Shown: positions 31,997 through 45,570 of the stretch, in pieces
Position numbering within the stretch: position 1 is the stretch's first letter
Layout of the letters: every line of letters begins with the position of its first letter
NCBI RefSeq assembly: GCF_937616625.2
Contig: NC_065575.1
Location: forward strand, 23,794,001-23,858,000
Length of the DNA: 64,000 nt
From: Mercurialis annua
Taxonomy: Eukaryota > Streptophyta > Magnoliopsida > Malpighiales > Euphorbiaceae
Direction of reading: 5' to 3'
The notes under the pieces: generated by a model
Told to the model about the DNA's origin: nothing
Seen by the model: only the letters and a program-made list of their open reading frames with translations
The model's database searches: none
Program-made: the position numbers and the translations under genes

Positions 31997-34900
31997 CAAA
32001 ACCAAAGGTTTCACCTTTTTAGCGATTTAAGCCAAACATTTACAAACATTGCGAAACAAATCCAAACGTTTCCCCTTTTTAGCGATTTAAGCCAAACGTT
32101 TACAAACGTTGCGAAACAAATCATAACGTTTCACCCTTTTAGCGATTTAAGCCAAACATTTACAAACATTACGAAACAAATCCAAATATTTTACATTTTT
32201 AGTGATTTAACCAAACGTTTACAAACGATATCAAACAAATCCAAGCGTTTCACCTTTTTAGCAATTTAAGCCAAATGTTTACAAACGTTACGAAACAAAT
32301 CCAAACGTTTCACCTTTTTTGCGATTTAAGCCTAACATTACGACACAAATCCAAACGTTTCATATTTTTAGTTATTTAGGCCGAACGTTTACAAACGTTA
32401 CGAAACAAATCCAAACGTTTCCCTTTTTTAGCGATTGAAGCCAAACGTTTACAAACGCTACGAAAAAATCCAAACGTTTCACATTTTTGGCGATTTAAGC
32501 CAAACGTTTGCTAACGCTACGAAACAAAACCAAGCGTTTCACCTTTTTAGCCATTTAAGCCAAACGTTTAAAAACGTTAGAAACAAATCCAAACGTTTCA
32601 CCTTTTTAGCGATTTAAGCCGAGCGGTAACAAACGTTACGAAACAAAACCAAACATTTCTCCTTTTTAGCGATTTAAACTAAACGTTTACTAAAGTTATG
32701 AAATAAATCCAAACGTTTCCCCATTTAAGAGATTTAAGACAAATGTTTAATACGTTAAGAATCAAATCCAAACGTTTCCCCTTTTAGCGATTTAAGCCAA
32801 ACGTTTACAAACGTTACGAAACAAATCCAAACGTTTCATATGTTTAGCGATTTAAACCAAACGTTTACAAACGTTACAAAACAAATCCAATCGTTTCCCC
32901 TTTTTAGCGATTTATGCCAAACGTTTACAAACGTTATGAAACAAATCGAAACGTTTACAAACGTTACGAAACAAATCCAAGCGGTTCACCTTTTTAGCAA
33001 TTTAATCCAAACGTTTACAAATGTTACGAAACAAATCCAAGCGTTTCACCTTTTTAGCAATTTAAGCCAAGCTTTTACAAACATTACGAAAGAAATCTAA
33101 ACGTTTCACCTTTTTAGCGATTTAAGCCGAACATTTACAAACGTTACGAAACAAAACCAAATGTTTCACCTTTTTAGCGATTTAAGCCAAACTTTTACAA
33201 ACGTTACGAAACAAATCCAAACGTTTCACCTTTTTAGTGATTTAAGTCAAACGTTTAAAAACGTGACGAAAGAAATCAAAACGTTTAAAACGTTACGAAA
33301 CCCTTTTTAGCAATTTAAGCCAAACTTTTACAAACGTTACGAAACAAAACCAAACGTTTAAAACGTTACGAAACAAATCCAAACGTTTCCAATTTTTATC
33401 GATTTAAGCCAAACGTTTACAAACGTTACGAAACAAAACCAAGCATTTCACCTTTTTAGCAATTTCAGCCAAACGTTTACAAACGTATCGAAACACATCC
33501 AAGCGTTTCACCTTTTTAGCAATTTAAGTCAAACGTTTACAAACGTTATGAAACAAAACCAATCGTTTCCCCTTTTCGATTTAAGCCAAACGTTTACAAA
33601 TGTTTCAAAACAAATCCAAACGTTTCACCTTTTAGCGATTTAAGCAAAACAATTATAAACATTATAAAATAAACGTTTCACCCTATTAGCGATGTCAGCC
33701 AAACGTTTACAAACACTACAAAACAAATCCAAGTGTTTCACCTTTTTAGGAATTTAAGCCAAACGTTTACAAACGTTATGAAACAAATCCAAACGTTTCA
33801 CCTTTTTAGTAATTTAAATCCAAACGTTTCACCTTTTTAGCGATTCAACCCAAACGTTTACGAAACAAATCTAAACATTTCACGTTTTTAGCGATTTAAG
33901 CCAAACGTTTAACCTTTTTAGCGATTTAATCCAAATATTTAAAACCGTTACGAAAGAAATCCAAACGGTTAAAACGTTACCAAACCCTTTTTAGCAATTT
34001 AAGTCAAACGTTTACAAAAGTTACGAAACAAATCCAAACGTTTCACTTTTTTTGCGATTTAAGCTAAATGTCTACAAACGTTATGAAACAAAACCAAACG
34101 TTTAAAACGTTACGAAAAAAATCCAAACGTTTCACATTTTTAGCGATTTAAGCCAAACGTTTACAAACGTTACGAAACAAAACCAAGCGTTTACCCTTTT
34201 TAGAAATTTAAGCCAAACGTTTACAAACGTAACAAAACAAATCCAAGCGTTTCACCTTTTAAGCAATTCAAGACAAATGTTTACAAACGTTACGAAACAA
34301 AACTAAACGTTTCACCTTTTCGATTTAAGCCAAAAGTTTACAAACGTTAAAAAAAATCCAAACATTTCCCCTTTTTAGCGATTTAAGCCAAACGTTTACC
34401 AACGTTACGAAACAAATCCAAATGTTTTACCCTATTAGCGATTTAAGCCCAATGTTTACAAACGCTACGAAAAAATCCAAGCGTTTCACCTTTTTAGCAA
34501 TTTAAGCCAAACGTTTATAAAGGTTACGAAACAAAACCAAACATTTCGCCTTTTTTGCGATTTAAGCAAAATGTTTAAAAACGTTACAAAAAAATCCAAA
34601 AGTTTTACCTTTTTAGCGATTTACGCCAAACGTTTACAAATGTTACGAAACAAATTCAAACGTTTCACCTTTTTAGCAATTTAAATCCAAACGTTTCACC
34701 TTTTTAGCGATTCAAGCCAAACGTTTACAAAAATTTCAAAACAAATCCAAATGTTTCACCTTTTTAATGATTTAAGCCAAACGTTTAACCTTTTTAGCGA
34801 TTTAAGCCAAACGTTTAAAAACGTTACGAAACAAATCCAAACGTTACTCCTTTTTAGCAATTTAAGCCAAACATTTAAAAATGTTACGAAATAAATCCAA

Positions 34901-37899
34901 ACGTTTAAAACGTTACGAAACCCTTTTTAGCAATTTAAGCCAAACGTTTACAAACGTTACGAAGCAAATCCAAAAGTTTAACCTTTTTAGTGATTTAAGC
35001 CAAACGTTTACCCTTTTTAGCGATTTACGCCAAACGTTTACAAACGTTACGAAACTAATCCAAACATTTCACCTTTTCAACAATTTAAGTCAAACGTTTA
35101 TAAACGGTACGAAACGAATCCAAACGTTTCTTGTTTTTAGCGATTTAAGCAAAACGTTTACAAACTCTACGAAACAGATCCAATTATTTAACCTTTTTAG
35201 TAATTTAAGCCAAACATTTACAAACGTTATGAAACAAATCCAAGCGTTTCACCTTTTTAGAAATTAAAGCAAAACGTATTCAAATGTTATGAAACTAATC
35301 CAAGCGTTTCACATTTTTAGCAATTTAAGCCAAACGCTTACAAACGTTACGAAACAAAACCAAACGTTTAAAACGTTACGAAACAAATCCAAACGTTTCA
35401 TATTTTTTGCGATATAAGCCAAAACGTTTACCAACGTTACGAAACAAAACTAAGCGTTTCACCTTTTTAGCAATTTAAGCCAAACGTTTACAAATGTATC
35501 GAAACAAATCCAAGCGTTTCACCTTTTTAGAAATTTAAGCCAAACGTTTACAAACGTTACGAAACAAAACTAAACGTTTCATCTTTTCGATTTAAGCCAA
35601 AAGTTTACAAACGTTACAAAACAAATCCAAATGTTTCCCCTTTTTAGCGATTTAAGCAAAATGTTTACAAACGTTACGAAACAAATCTAAACGTTTTACC
35701 CTATTAGCGATTTAAGCCCAATGTTTACAAACGCTACGAAACAAATCCAAGCGTTTCACCGTTTTAGCAATTTAAGCCAAACGTTTACAAATGTTACGAA
35801 ACAAAACCAAATCTTTCAACTTCTTAGTGATTTAAGCCAAACGTTTAAAAACGTTACAAAAAATCCAAAAGTTTTACCTTTTTAGCGATTTGCGCCAAAC
35901 GTTTACAAACGTTACGAAACAAATCCAAACGTTTCACCTTTATAGCAATTTAAATCCAAACGTTTCACCTTTTTAGCGATTCAAGCCTAACGTTTACAAA
36001 TATTACGAAACAAATCCAAATGTTTCACCTTTTTGTTGATTTAAGCCAAACATTTAACCTTTTTTGCAATTTAAGACAAACATTTACAAACATTACGAAA
36101 CAAATCCAAACGTTTCACCTTTTTTAGCAATTTAAGCCAAACGTTTAAAAACGTTACGAAAGAAATCCAAACGTTTAAAATGTTACGAAACCGTTTTTAG
36201 CAATTTAAGCCAAACGTTTACAAACGTTATGAAACAAATCCAAACGTTTCACCTTTTTAGTGATTTAAGCCAAACGTTTACCCTTTTTAGCGATTTAGGC
36301 CAAACGTTTACAAACGTAACGGAACAAATCCAAACGTTTCCCCTTTTTAGCGATTTAAGCCAAGCGTTTACAAACGGTACGAAATAAATCCAAACGTTTC
36401 TCCTTTTTAGCGATTTAAGCTAATCATTTACAAACTCTACAAAACAAATCCAATTATTTCACCTTTTTAGTAATATAAGCCAAATATTTACAAACGTTCG
36501 AAACAAATCCAAGCGTTTCACCTTTTTAGATATTTAAACCAAACATTTACAAAGGTTATGAAACAAATTCAAGCATTTCACCTTTTTAGCAATTTAAGTC
36601 AAACGTTTACAAACGTTATGAAATAAATCCAAACGTTTCATATTTTTAGCAATTTAAGCCAAACACTTACAAACGTTACAAAAAAATCCAAACGTTTTAC
36701 CTTTTTAGCAATTTAAGCCACACGTTTACAAACGTTACGAAACAAAACCAAACGTTTAAAACGTTACGAAAAAAATCAAAACGTTTCACATTTTTAGAGA
36801 TTTAAGCCAAACGTTTACAAACGTTCCGAAACAAACCCAAGCGTTTCGCCTTTTTAGCAATTTAAGCCAAACGTTTACAAAAGTATCGAAATAAATCCAA
36901 GCGTTTTACCTTTTTACCAATTAAAGACAAACGTTTACAAACGTTACGAAACAAAACCAATCGTTTCACCTTTTCGATTTAAGCCAAATGTTTACAAACG
37001 TTACGAAACTTATCCAAACGTTTCACCTTTTTAGCGATATAAGCCAAACGTTTACAAACGGTACGAAACAAATCCAAACGTTTCTCCTTTTTAGCGATGT
37101 AAGCCAAACATTTACAAACGCTACGCAACAAATCCAAACGTTTCATCTTTTTAGCGATTTAAGCCAAACGTTTAAAAACGTTACAAAAAATCCAAAAGTT
37201 TTACCTTTTTAGCGATTTGCGCCAAACGTTTACAAACGTTACGAACCAAATCCAAATGTTTCACCTTTTTAGGAATTTAAATCCAAACGTTTCACCTTTT
37301 TAGCGATTCAAGCCTAACGTTTACAAATATTACGAAACAAATCCAAATCTTTCACCTTTTTAGGGATTTAAGCCAAACATTTAACCTTTTTTGCAATTTA
37401 AGACAAACATTTACAAACATTACGAAACAAATCCAAACGTTTCACCTTTTTTAGCAATTTAAGCCAAACGTTTAAAAACGTTACGAAAGAAATTCAAACG
37501 TTTAAAATGTTACGAAACCTTTTTTAGCAATTTAAGCCAAACGTTTACAAACGTTACGAAACAAATCCAAACGTTTCACCTTTTTAGTGATTTAAGCCAA
37601 ACGTTTACCCTTTTTAGCGATTTAGGCCAAGCGTTTACAAACGTTACGAAACGAATCCAAACGTTTCACCTTTTTAGCGATTTAAGCCAAACGTTTACAA
37701 ACGGTACGAAATAAATCCAAGCGTTTCTCCTTTTTAGCGATTTAAGCTAAACATTTACAAACTCTACAAAACAAATCCAATTATTTCACCTTTTTAGTAA
37801 TTTAAGCCAAATATTTACAAACGTTACGAAACAAATCCAAGCGTTTCACCTTTTTAGCAATTTAAGCCAAACGTTTACAAACGTTACGAAATAAATCCA

Positions 37900-40800
37900 A
37901 ACGTTTCATATTTTTAGCAAATTAAGCCAAACACTTACAAACGTTACAAAAAAATCCAAACGTTTTAGCTTTTTAGCAATTTAAGCCACACGTTTACAAA
38001 CGTTACGAAACAAAACCAAACATTTAAAACGTTACGAAAAAAATCAAAACGTTTCACATTTTTAGCGATTTAAGCCAAACGTTTACAAACGTTCCGGAAA
38101 AAACCCAAGCGTTTCGCCTTTTTAGCAATTTAAACCAAACGTTTACAAAAGTATCGAAACAAATCCAAGCGTTTTACCTTTTTACCAATTAATGACAAAC
38201 GTTTACAAACTTTACGAAACAAAACCAATCGTTTCACCTTTTCGATTTAAGCCAAATGTTGCAAACGTTACGAAACTTATCCAAACGTTTCACCTTTTTA
38301 GCGATTTAAGCCAAACGTTTACAAACGGTACGAAACAAATCCAAACGTTTCTCCTTTTTAGCGATGTAAGCCAAACGTTTACAAACGCTACACAACAAAT
38401 CCAAACGTTTCACCTTTTTAGTGATTTAAGCCAAACGTTTACAAACGTTAGGAAACAAATCCAAACATTTCACCGTTTTAGCAATTTAAATCCAAATGTT
38501 TCTCCTTTTCAGCGATTCAAGCCAAACGTTTAGAAACGTTACGAAACGAATCCAAACGTTTCACCTTTTTAGTGATTTGAGGAAAACGTTTAACCTTTTT
38601 AGCAATTTAAGCCAAACGTTTACAAACGTTGCGAAACAAATCCAAACATTTCACCTTTTTTGCGATTTAAGGCAAATGATTAAAAACGTTACGAAAGAAA
38701 TCCAAACGTTTAAAACATTACAAAACCCTTTTTAGCAATTTAAGCCAAACGTTTACAAAACGTTACGAAACAAATCCAAACGTTTCACCTTTTTAGAGAT
38801 TTAAGCCAAACGTTTACAAACGTTACGAAACAAAACTAAACGTTTAAAACGTTACAAAACAAATCCAAACGTTTCTCATTTTTAGCTATTTAAGCCAAAC
38901 ATTTACAAACGTTACGAAACAAAAAGCATTTGACCTTTTTAGCAATTTAAGCCAAACGTTTACAAACGTTACGAAACAAATCCAAACATTTCACCTTTTT
39001 AGTGATTTAAGCCAAACGTTTTCTCTTTTTAGCGATTTAAGCCAAATGTTTACAAACGTTACGAAAATAATCCAAACGTTTTACCTTTTTACCGATTTAA
39101 GCCAAACGTTTACAAACGGTACGAAACAAATCCAAAAGTTTCTCCTCTTTAGCGATTTAAGCCAAACGTTTACAAACGCTACGAAACAAATCCAATTATT
39201 TCCCCTTTTTAGTAATTTAGGCCAAACATTTACAAACGTTACGAAACAAATCGAAGCGTTTCACCTTTTTAGAAATTTAAGCCAAACGTTTACAAACGTT
39301 ATGAAACAAATCCAAGCGTTTCACCTTTTTAGAAATTTAAGCCGAACATTTACAAACGTTATGAAACAAATTCACGCATTTCACCGTTTTAGCAATTTAA
39401 GCCAAACGTTTACAAACGTTACGAAATAAATCCAAACGTTTCATATTTTTAGCAAATTAAGCCAAACACTTACAAACGTTACAAAAAAATCCAAACGTTT
39501 TAGCTTTTTAGCAATTTAAGCCACACGTTTACAAACGTTACGAAACAAAACCAAACATTTAAAACGTTACGAAAAAAATCAAAACGTTTCACATTTTTAG
39601 CGATTTAAGCCAAACGTTTACAAACGTTCCGAAAAAAACCCAAGCGTTTCGCCTTTTTAGCAATTTAAGCCAAACGTTTACAAAAGTATCGAAACAAATC
39701 CAAGCGTTTTACCTTTTTACCAATTAATGACAAACGTTTACAAACTTTACGAAACAAAACCAATCGTTTCACCTTTTCGATTTAAGCCAAATGTTTACAA
39801 ACGTTACGAAACTTATCCAAACGTTTCACCTTTTTAGCGATTTAAGCCAAACGTTTACAAACGGTACGAAACAAATCCAAACGTTTCTCCTTTTTAGCGA
39901 TGTAAGCCAAACGTTTACAAACGCTACACAACAAATCCAAACGTTTCACCTTTTTAGTGATTTAAGCCAAACGTTTACAAACGTTAGGAAACAAATCCAA
40001 ACATTTCACCGTTTTAGCAATTTAAATCCAAATGTTTCTCCTTTTCAGCGATTCAAGCCAAACGTTTAGAAACGTTACGAAACGAATCCAAACGTTTTAC
40101 CTTTTTAGTGATTTGAGGAAAACGTTTAACCTTTTTAGCGATTTAAGCTAAACGTTTACAAACGTTGCGAAACAAATCCAAACGTTTCACCTTTTTAGCG
40201 ATTTAAGGCAAATGATTAAAAACGTTACGAAAGAAATCCAAACGTTTAAAACATTACAAAACCCTTTTTAGCAATTTAAGCCAAACGTTTACAAAACGTT
40301 ACGAAACAAATCCAAACGTTTCACCTTTTTAGAGATTTAAGCCAAACGTTTACAAACGTTACGAAACAAAACTAAACGTTTAAAACGTTACAAAACAAAT
40401 CCAAACGTTTCTCATTATTAGCTATTTAAGCCAAACATTTACAAACGTTACGAAACAAAAAGCATTTGACCTTTTTAGCAAATTAAGCCAAACGTTTACA
40501 AACGTTACGAAACAAATCCAAACATTTCACCTTTTTAGTGATTTAAGCCAAACGTTTTCTCTTTTTAGCGATTTAAGCCAAACGTTTACAAACGTTACGA
40601 AAATAATCCAAAACGTTTCACCTTTTTACCGATTTAAGCCAAACGTTTACAAACGGTACGAAACAAATCCAAAAGTTTCTCCTCTTTCGCGATTTAAGCC
40701 AAACGTTTACAAACGCTACGAAACAAATCCAATTATTTCACCTTTTTAGTAATTTAGGCCAAACATTTACAAACGTTACGAAACAAATCGAAGCGTTTCA

Positions 40801-40950
40801 CCTTTTTAGAAATTTAAGCCAAACGTTTACAAACGTTATGAAACAAATCCAAGCGTTTCACCTTTTTAGCAATTTAAGCCAAACGTTTACAAACGTTACG
40901 AAACAAATCCAAACATTTCAACTTTTTAGTGGTTTAAGCCAAACGTTTAC
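37900..40950 (+). repeat. 1.53-kb higher-order tandem duplication
   Basis: Two adjacent units of about 1534 bp are almost identical. The rare variant CGAAACTTATCC occurs at 38271 and 39807, and long monomer runs such as those around 38290-38530 and 39820-40070 match base for base apart from isolated changes. An older related unit lies about 1.27 kb further left (37004). Confidence 0.85.
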
Positions 40951-42600
40951 TCTTTGTAGCGATTCAAGCCAAACGTTTACAAACGTTACGAAACTAATCC
41001 AAACGTTTCACCTTTTTAGCGATTTAAGCCAAACGTTTACAAACGGTACGAAACAAATCCAAACGTTTCTCCTTTTTAGCGATTTAAGCCAAACGTTTAC
41101 AAATGCTACGAAACAAATTCATTTATTTCACCTTTTTAGCAATTTCAGCCAAACATTTACAAACGTTAAAAAAACAAATCCAAGCAATTCACCTTTTTTG
41201 AAATTTAATCCAAACGTTTACAAACGTTTGGAAACAAATCCAAGTGTTTCACCTTTTTAGCAATTTAAGCCAAACGTTTTCAAACATTACGAAACAAATC
41301 CAAATGTTTTTCCTTTTTAGCGATTTAAGCCAAACGTTTACAAACGTTACAAAACAAATCCTAAAGTTTCACCTTTTTAGTAATTTAAGAGAAACGTTTA
41401 CCCTTTTTAGCGATATAAGTCAAACGTTTAAAAACGTTACGAAAGAAATCCAAACATTTAAAACGTTACGAAACCCTTTTTAGCAATTTAAGCCAATCGT
41501 TTACAAACGTTACGAAACAAATCCAAACGTTTCACCTATTTAAAGATTTAAGCCAAACGTTTACCCTTTCTAGCGATTTAAACCAAACGTTACGAAACAA
41601 ATCCAAATGTTTCACGTTTTTAACGATTTAAGCCAAACATTTACAAACGGTACGAAATAAATCCAAATGTTTGTCCTTCTTAGCAATTTAAGCCAAACGT
41701 TTACAAACGCTACGAAAAAATCAAATTATTTCACCTTTTTAGTAATTTAAGCCAAACATTTACAAACGTTATGAAACAAATCCAAGCGTTTCACCTTTTT
41801 AGAAATTTAAGCCAAACGTTTACAAACATTATGAAACAAATCAAAGCGTTTCACCTTTTTAGCGATTTAAGCCAAATGTTTAAAAACATTACGAAACAAA
41901 TCCAAGCGTTTCACCGTTTTAGTTATTTAAGCCAAACGTTTAAAAACGTTTTGAAAGAAATCCAAACGTTTAAAACATTACGAAACCCTTTTTAGAAATT
42001 TAGGCCAAACGTTTACAAACCTTACGAAACAAATCCAAATGTTTCATCTTTTTAGTGATTTGAGCGAAACGTTTACCCTTTTTAGCGATATAAGCCAAAC
42101 GTTTAAAAACGTTACGAAAGAAATCCAAACGTTTAAAACGTTACGAAACCCTTTTTAGCAATTTAAGCCAAACGTTTACAAACGTTATGAAACAAATCCA
42201 AACGTTTCCCCTTTTTAGTGATTTAAGCCAAACGTTTACCCTTTGTAGCGATTTAAGCCAAACGTTACGAAACAAATCCAAACATTTCACGTTTTTAGCG
42301 ATTTAAGCCAAACATTTACTAACGGTACAAAATATATCCAAATGTTTCTCCTTTTTAGCGATTTAAGCGAAACGTTTAGAAATGCTACGAAACAAATCCA
42401 ATCATTTCACCTTTTTAGTAATTTAAGCCAAACATTTACAAACGTTATGAAACAAATCCAAGCGTTTCACCTTTTTCGAAATTTAAACCAAACGTTTACA
42501 AACATTGTGAAACAAATCAAAGTGTTTCACCTTTTTAGCGATTTAAGCCAAACGTTTAAAAACGTTACGGAACAAATCCAAGCGTTTCACCGTTTTAGTT

Positions 42601-42603
42601 ATT
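42601..42603. other. 3-bp target duplication of the CACTA element
   Basis: ATT before CACTACAAAAAA is repeated at 54089-54091 after the right end. The restored target TTTAGTTATTTAAGCC is an ordinary satellite monomer. Confidence 0.92.
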
Positions 42604-42627
42604 CACTACAAAAAATATGGCTTGTTG
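42604..42627 (+). repeat. CACTA left terminal inverted repeat
   Basis: CACTACAAAAAAT then A (T in the other end) then TGGCTTGTTG; 23 of 24 bases match the reverse complement of 54065-54088. Confidence 0.95.
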
Positions 42628-43500
42628 GGGCGAACGAAATTTATCACGTTAAGCCCAAAATTTGTCATAACAACGTTATTGTGACTATTTTGTGACAAAT
42701 TTTGTTTGTCAAAACAAACAAGTCACAATAAGTCCATTTTATAATTTGTCACCATAAATTTTCTATTGTGATAAAATTGTTTTGTCACATTCATATTTAT
42801 TGTGACGAAAATATATATCACAAGTAATCAAATCTTGTCAAAATTTCTCGTAATATACATCGACTTCTAGTGACAAAACACTAATAACGTGACAAAAAAA
42901 TATTTATCACAATTCATATAAATTTGTCACTACATACACCGAGTTATTAGTGACAAAAAGATTATGCAGTGACAAAACAATATTTATCACAATTAATATA
43001 CATTTGTCACTACATACGCCGAGTTATTAGTGACAAAAAGATTGTGAAGTGACAAAAAAATATTTATCACAAGTAATCTATCATAAAGTGACGAAATTAA
43101 TTACCATATTAAATAATTAGCTGTGATAAATTTAATTTATCACAACAAGTAATTTAACATAATGTGGCGAGATTAATTGTCATTATAATTAGTTAGCTGT
43201 GATAAATTTAATTTATCACAAGAAGTAATTTAATATAACATGACGAAATTAATTGTCATTATAATTACTTAGTTGTGATAAATTAAATTTATCACAACAC
43301 GTAATTTATGATAATGTGACGAAATTAATCGTCATTATAATTTGTCGACGGTGATAAATTTAATTTATCAAAATAAGTAATTTATCATAACGTGACAAAA
43401 TTAATTGTCATTATAATTTGTCAACGTGACAAATTTAATTTATCACAACAAGTAATTTATCATAACGTGACGAAATTAATTGTCATTATATTATTTTCAT
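42628..43500. repeat. CACTA left subterminal repeats, including a 76-bp palindrome-bearing tandem repeat
   Basis: Dense GTGACAAA, TTTGTCAC and TTATCACAA motifs. From about 43060 to 43500 these form a tandem array with a 75-76 bp period, with starts of the hairpin core near 43123, 43199, 43275, 43351 and 43426. Each unit holds a near-palindrome (GTGATAAATT...AATTTATCAC), a GTGACGAAATTAATTGTCA stretch and TAATTTATCATAA. Multiple oriented short motifs near the ends are the known binding sites of CACTA transposases; applying that here is inference. Confidence 0.88.
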
Positions 43501-43670
43501 TTTTATCGATACTAAAATAATTGAATACAGTAATTTGTTACTAAAATCAATGAATAAAAAACAAAATCAATTCAAATATTACATAAAATTATCATTGAAT
43601 AAGTCTTTAATAATACTAAAATAACAGATCGTATGCAAACATGTAAACTATTTTCTATATAGAAAAGAAA

Positions 43671-44071
43671 CTAATTTAAGCCTAACTTTTGATATAGGAG
43701 ACGTCCATCTTCTTTCATTCCAACAACTTCCATCTGTAAGAAAAAAAAATACATTTATTATATACAGTTTTATTTTCAACTGACATAATTAAGTGAATAA
43801 TTTTGAAATTATAAAGAAAAATTAAAAGTGTAATGAATTAAAAAAATTGAAATGTTACCTTAATGTGTGCATGTTCATCAAAATGTTCACATAGGTTGTT
43901 CCAATTGTTTATCTTTACATCCTTGGGTGGATGTTTTTCAGCTTACTCACGAGTAGAGAACGTCTTATAGTGTAAGTGACAATGATACTTGAAGTTTCTA
44001 AATCGTCTAGCCATCATATCATATACTACTTCTCTTGCATGTGGATCACTTAAATCAATCTCAAATTCACC
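43671..44071 (-). pseudogene. Transposase fragment, Ptta/En/Spm (Transposase_24) type, two exons
   Basis: On the minus strand an acceptor (TTGATAG) opens an exon at 44071-43859 that ends at a donor (AAG|GTAAC). A second exon follows after CTTACAG, at 43733-43671, and ends in TAG. Both join in phase 0. The first exon reads GEFEIDLSDPHAREVVYDMM, then residues RRFRNFKYHCHLHYKTFSTR, and later NNWNNLCEHFDEHAHIK. This is the arginine/lysine-rich 'RR.k.fK..LH.kY...' and 'W..LC..F' layout of the C-terminal part of plant Ptta/En/Spm transposases. The second exon reads MEVVGMKEDGRLLYQKLGLN. One in-frame TAA falls in the middle of the first exon, so the gene is broken. The N-terminal part lies upstream (higher coordinates) and is disrupted or lost. 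The family call is from memory of the pattern, without a database search. Confidence 0.65.
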
Positions 44072-44758
44072 CTATCAATAAACAAGCATATGAATAGTCA
44101 CATATTATAAGAATATAATTAATTGAAATACAAGTATGATATAAATTTCGTTTCCCTTCTATTTTAATATTGTTTCCCTCCTACTAAATTCGTTTTTCAC
44201 TTTTCCTTATTTGATTTGTCAAAATCTTTGCAAATCAAATCAGTTTGAGATATATTATGAAAATCTTATTGCAAAAAATTTGTTTGTTACTCGAGGTAGT
44301 CCAGAAATTCGACGAGTTTATATATTTCATCGAATATATGTTCTACTGAAATCGTAATAGCTCGACCATTTTTTTTTAGAAGAGGATCTAAGAAGTATAA
44401 TAGTTTATCTCATGTTAGTTTGCTTTTTATTTCCAAATAGATATGTATTTGTTTAAAGAAATATTTATATGCAGTTTTTTTAAAGTTATAGTGAGTGAAT
44501 ATAAACTACATGTCAACCATATGTCAACCTTAGAAAACAAAAAATAAGCACAAAATAGAGAAATATGTAAGAAATACAAAACTTTACCTCATATTAGTTT
44601 GCTTCTCTATAAAATTTTATATGTAATTCTTATACTATTTTAAAATTTCATTTAGATGCACTTTCTTAAAAAAGTTATGGTGACATAATGTGAACCTTAT
44701 GTCTACCTTATGTCAACCTTATGAAATACAAAATAAACACAAAATAAAGAAACAAACA
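44072..44758. other. CACTA internal non-coding sequence, partial copies of the 677-bp repeat
   Basis: AT-rich. It carries degenerate copies of motifs from the 677-bp repeat: GCAAATCAAATCAGTTTGAG near 44231, ATGTCAACC...ATG near 44510, and a second copy near 44690 that is interrupted by the solo LTR at 44759. No coding frame is apparent. Confidence 0.65.
44754..44758. other. Target-site duplication of solo LTR
   Basis: AAACA is repeated at 47292-47296, flanking TGTAATACCCC ... GGGTCGTGACA. Confidence 0.92.
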
Positions 44759-45545
44759 TGTAATACCCCAAAATAATTAATTAGCTAATTGGACCACGTG
44801 TCCAGTTTTGAGTCGCAGAAGTGGCAATATTGGAAAGTTTTTCGATAAATAAGTTTTAGTAGGTCGTTTTAGAAAAGGTCATTACGGAGAAAATTTATAT
44901 TATATTTCAATTCTAAAGTTGGAATTGGAATTTAATGGAAAAATGATGAGAAAAGTCTAAAATAAGGTATAGGGACCAAAGTGGTAATTTAGCCACTTTG
45001 TGTCGAAAATAGAAATATTGGATTTTGACGGGAAAGTGTTATTATCGGGCTTTGTATTATTTATAGGATATAAATAATACGTATAAGTCGTAATAAAAGA
45101 GATTAACGATTTAGCTATAACTAAATCGTATGATTGAAAAGTTTAAAGGATAAATGATAGGAAACAAAAAGAACAAGGGCCCAAATGAGCTTTTAGCCAA
45201 ATCATATATAATTAAGGAAATATGAAATGACGATCAGAGAAGGATCGAGAGAATTGTGAGATTATCGCCGATTACGTTATTTCGCCGCCGTTTCGCCGTT
45301 CGACGTCCGATTCAAGCGATTCAAGCGGCAATCTCTTCAAAATCTTGTCCTCTATCGATCCTAAGCTTCGTTTTAAGGTAAATATCTCGAAAATTGGTGC
45401 AAAAATCGAGTTTAGTTGGCTGTTTTGATGAGATTATGGTTTAAGCATGAATTTGACGTTTTCGAGATTAGTATAGCGTTTTTGAAGAAACCGTGATATG
45501 GGTATTGAGCGTGAGTATGCTTAGCACGTCGGGGTTGTGGCGAAA

Positions 45546-45569
45546 CCCCGGAAAATCTGATTTCCGGGG
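45546..45569. other. Stem-loop next to palindrome cluster
   Basis: CCCCGGAAA / TTTCCGGGG arms (9 bp) with a 6-base loop. A matching hairpin is at 17925-17945 beside the E2 cluster, so the pairing of hairpin and cluster is conserved between the two LTR families. Confidence 0.85.
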
Positions 45570-45570
45570 C

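Larger units (their letters stand above)
31997..42603 (+). repeat. 60-bp satellite array, block C
   Basis: Same 60-bp monomer and orientation. The opening stretch (about 32205-32580) parallels 27770-28140 in block B. A shortened monomer CCTTTTCGATTTAAGCC recurs at about 33572, 34316, 35583, 36970, 38239 and 39773, giving spacings of 744, 1267, 1387, 1269 and 1534 bp. Solo partial monomers (CCCTTTTTAGC with a missing first half) are common. No gene is visible. Confidence 0.97.
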
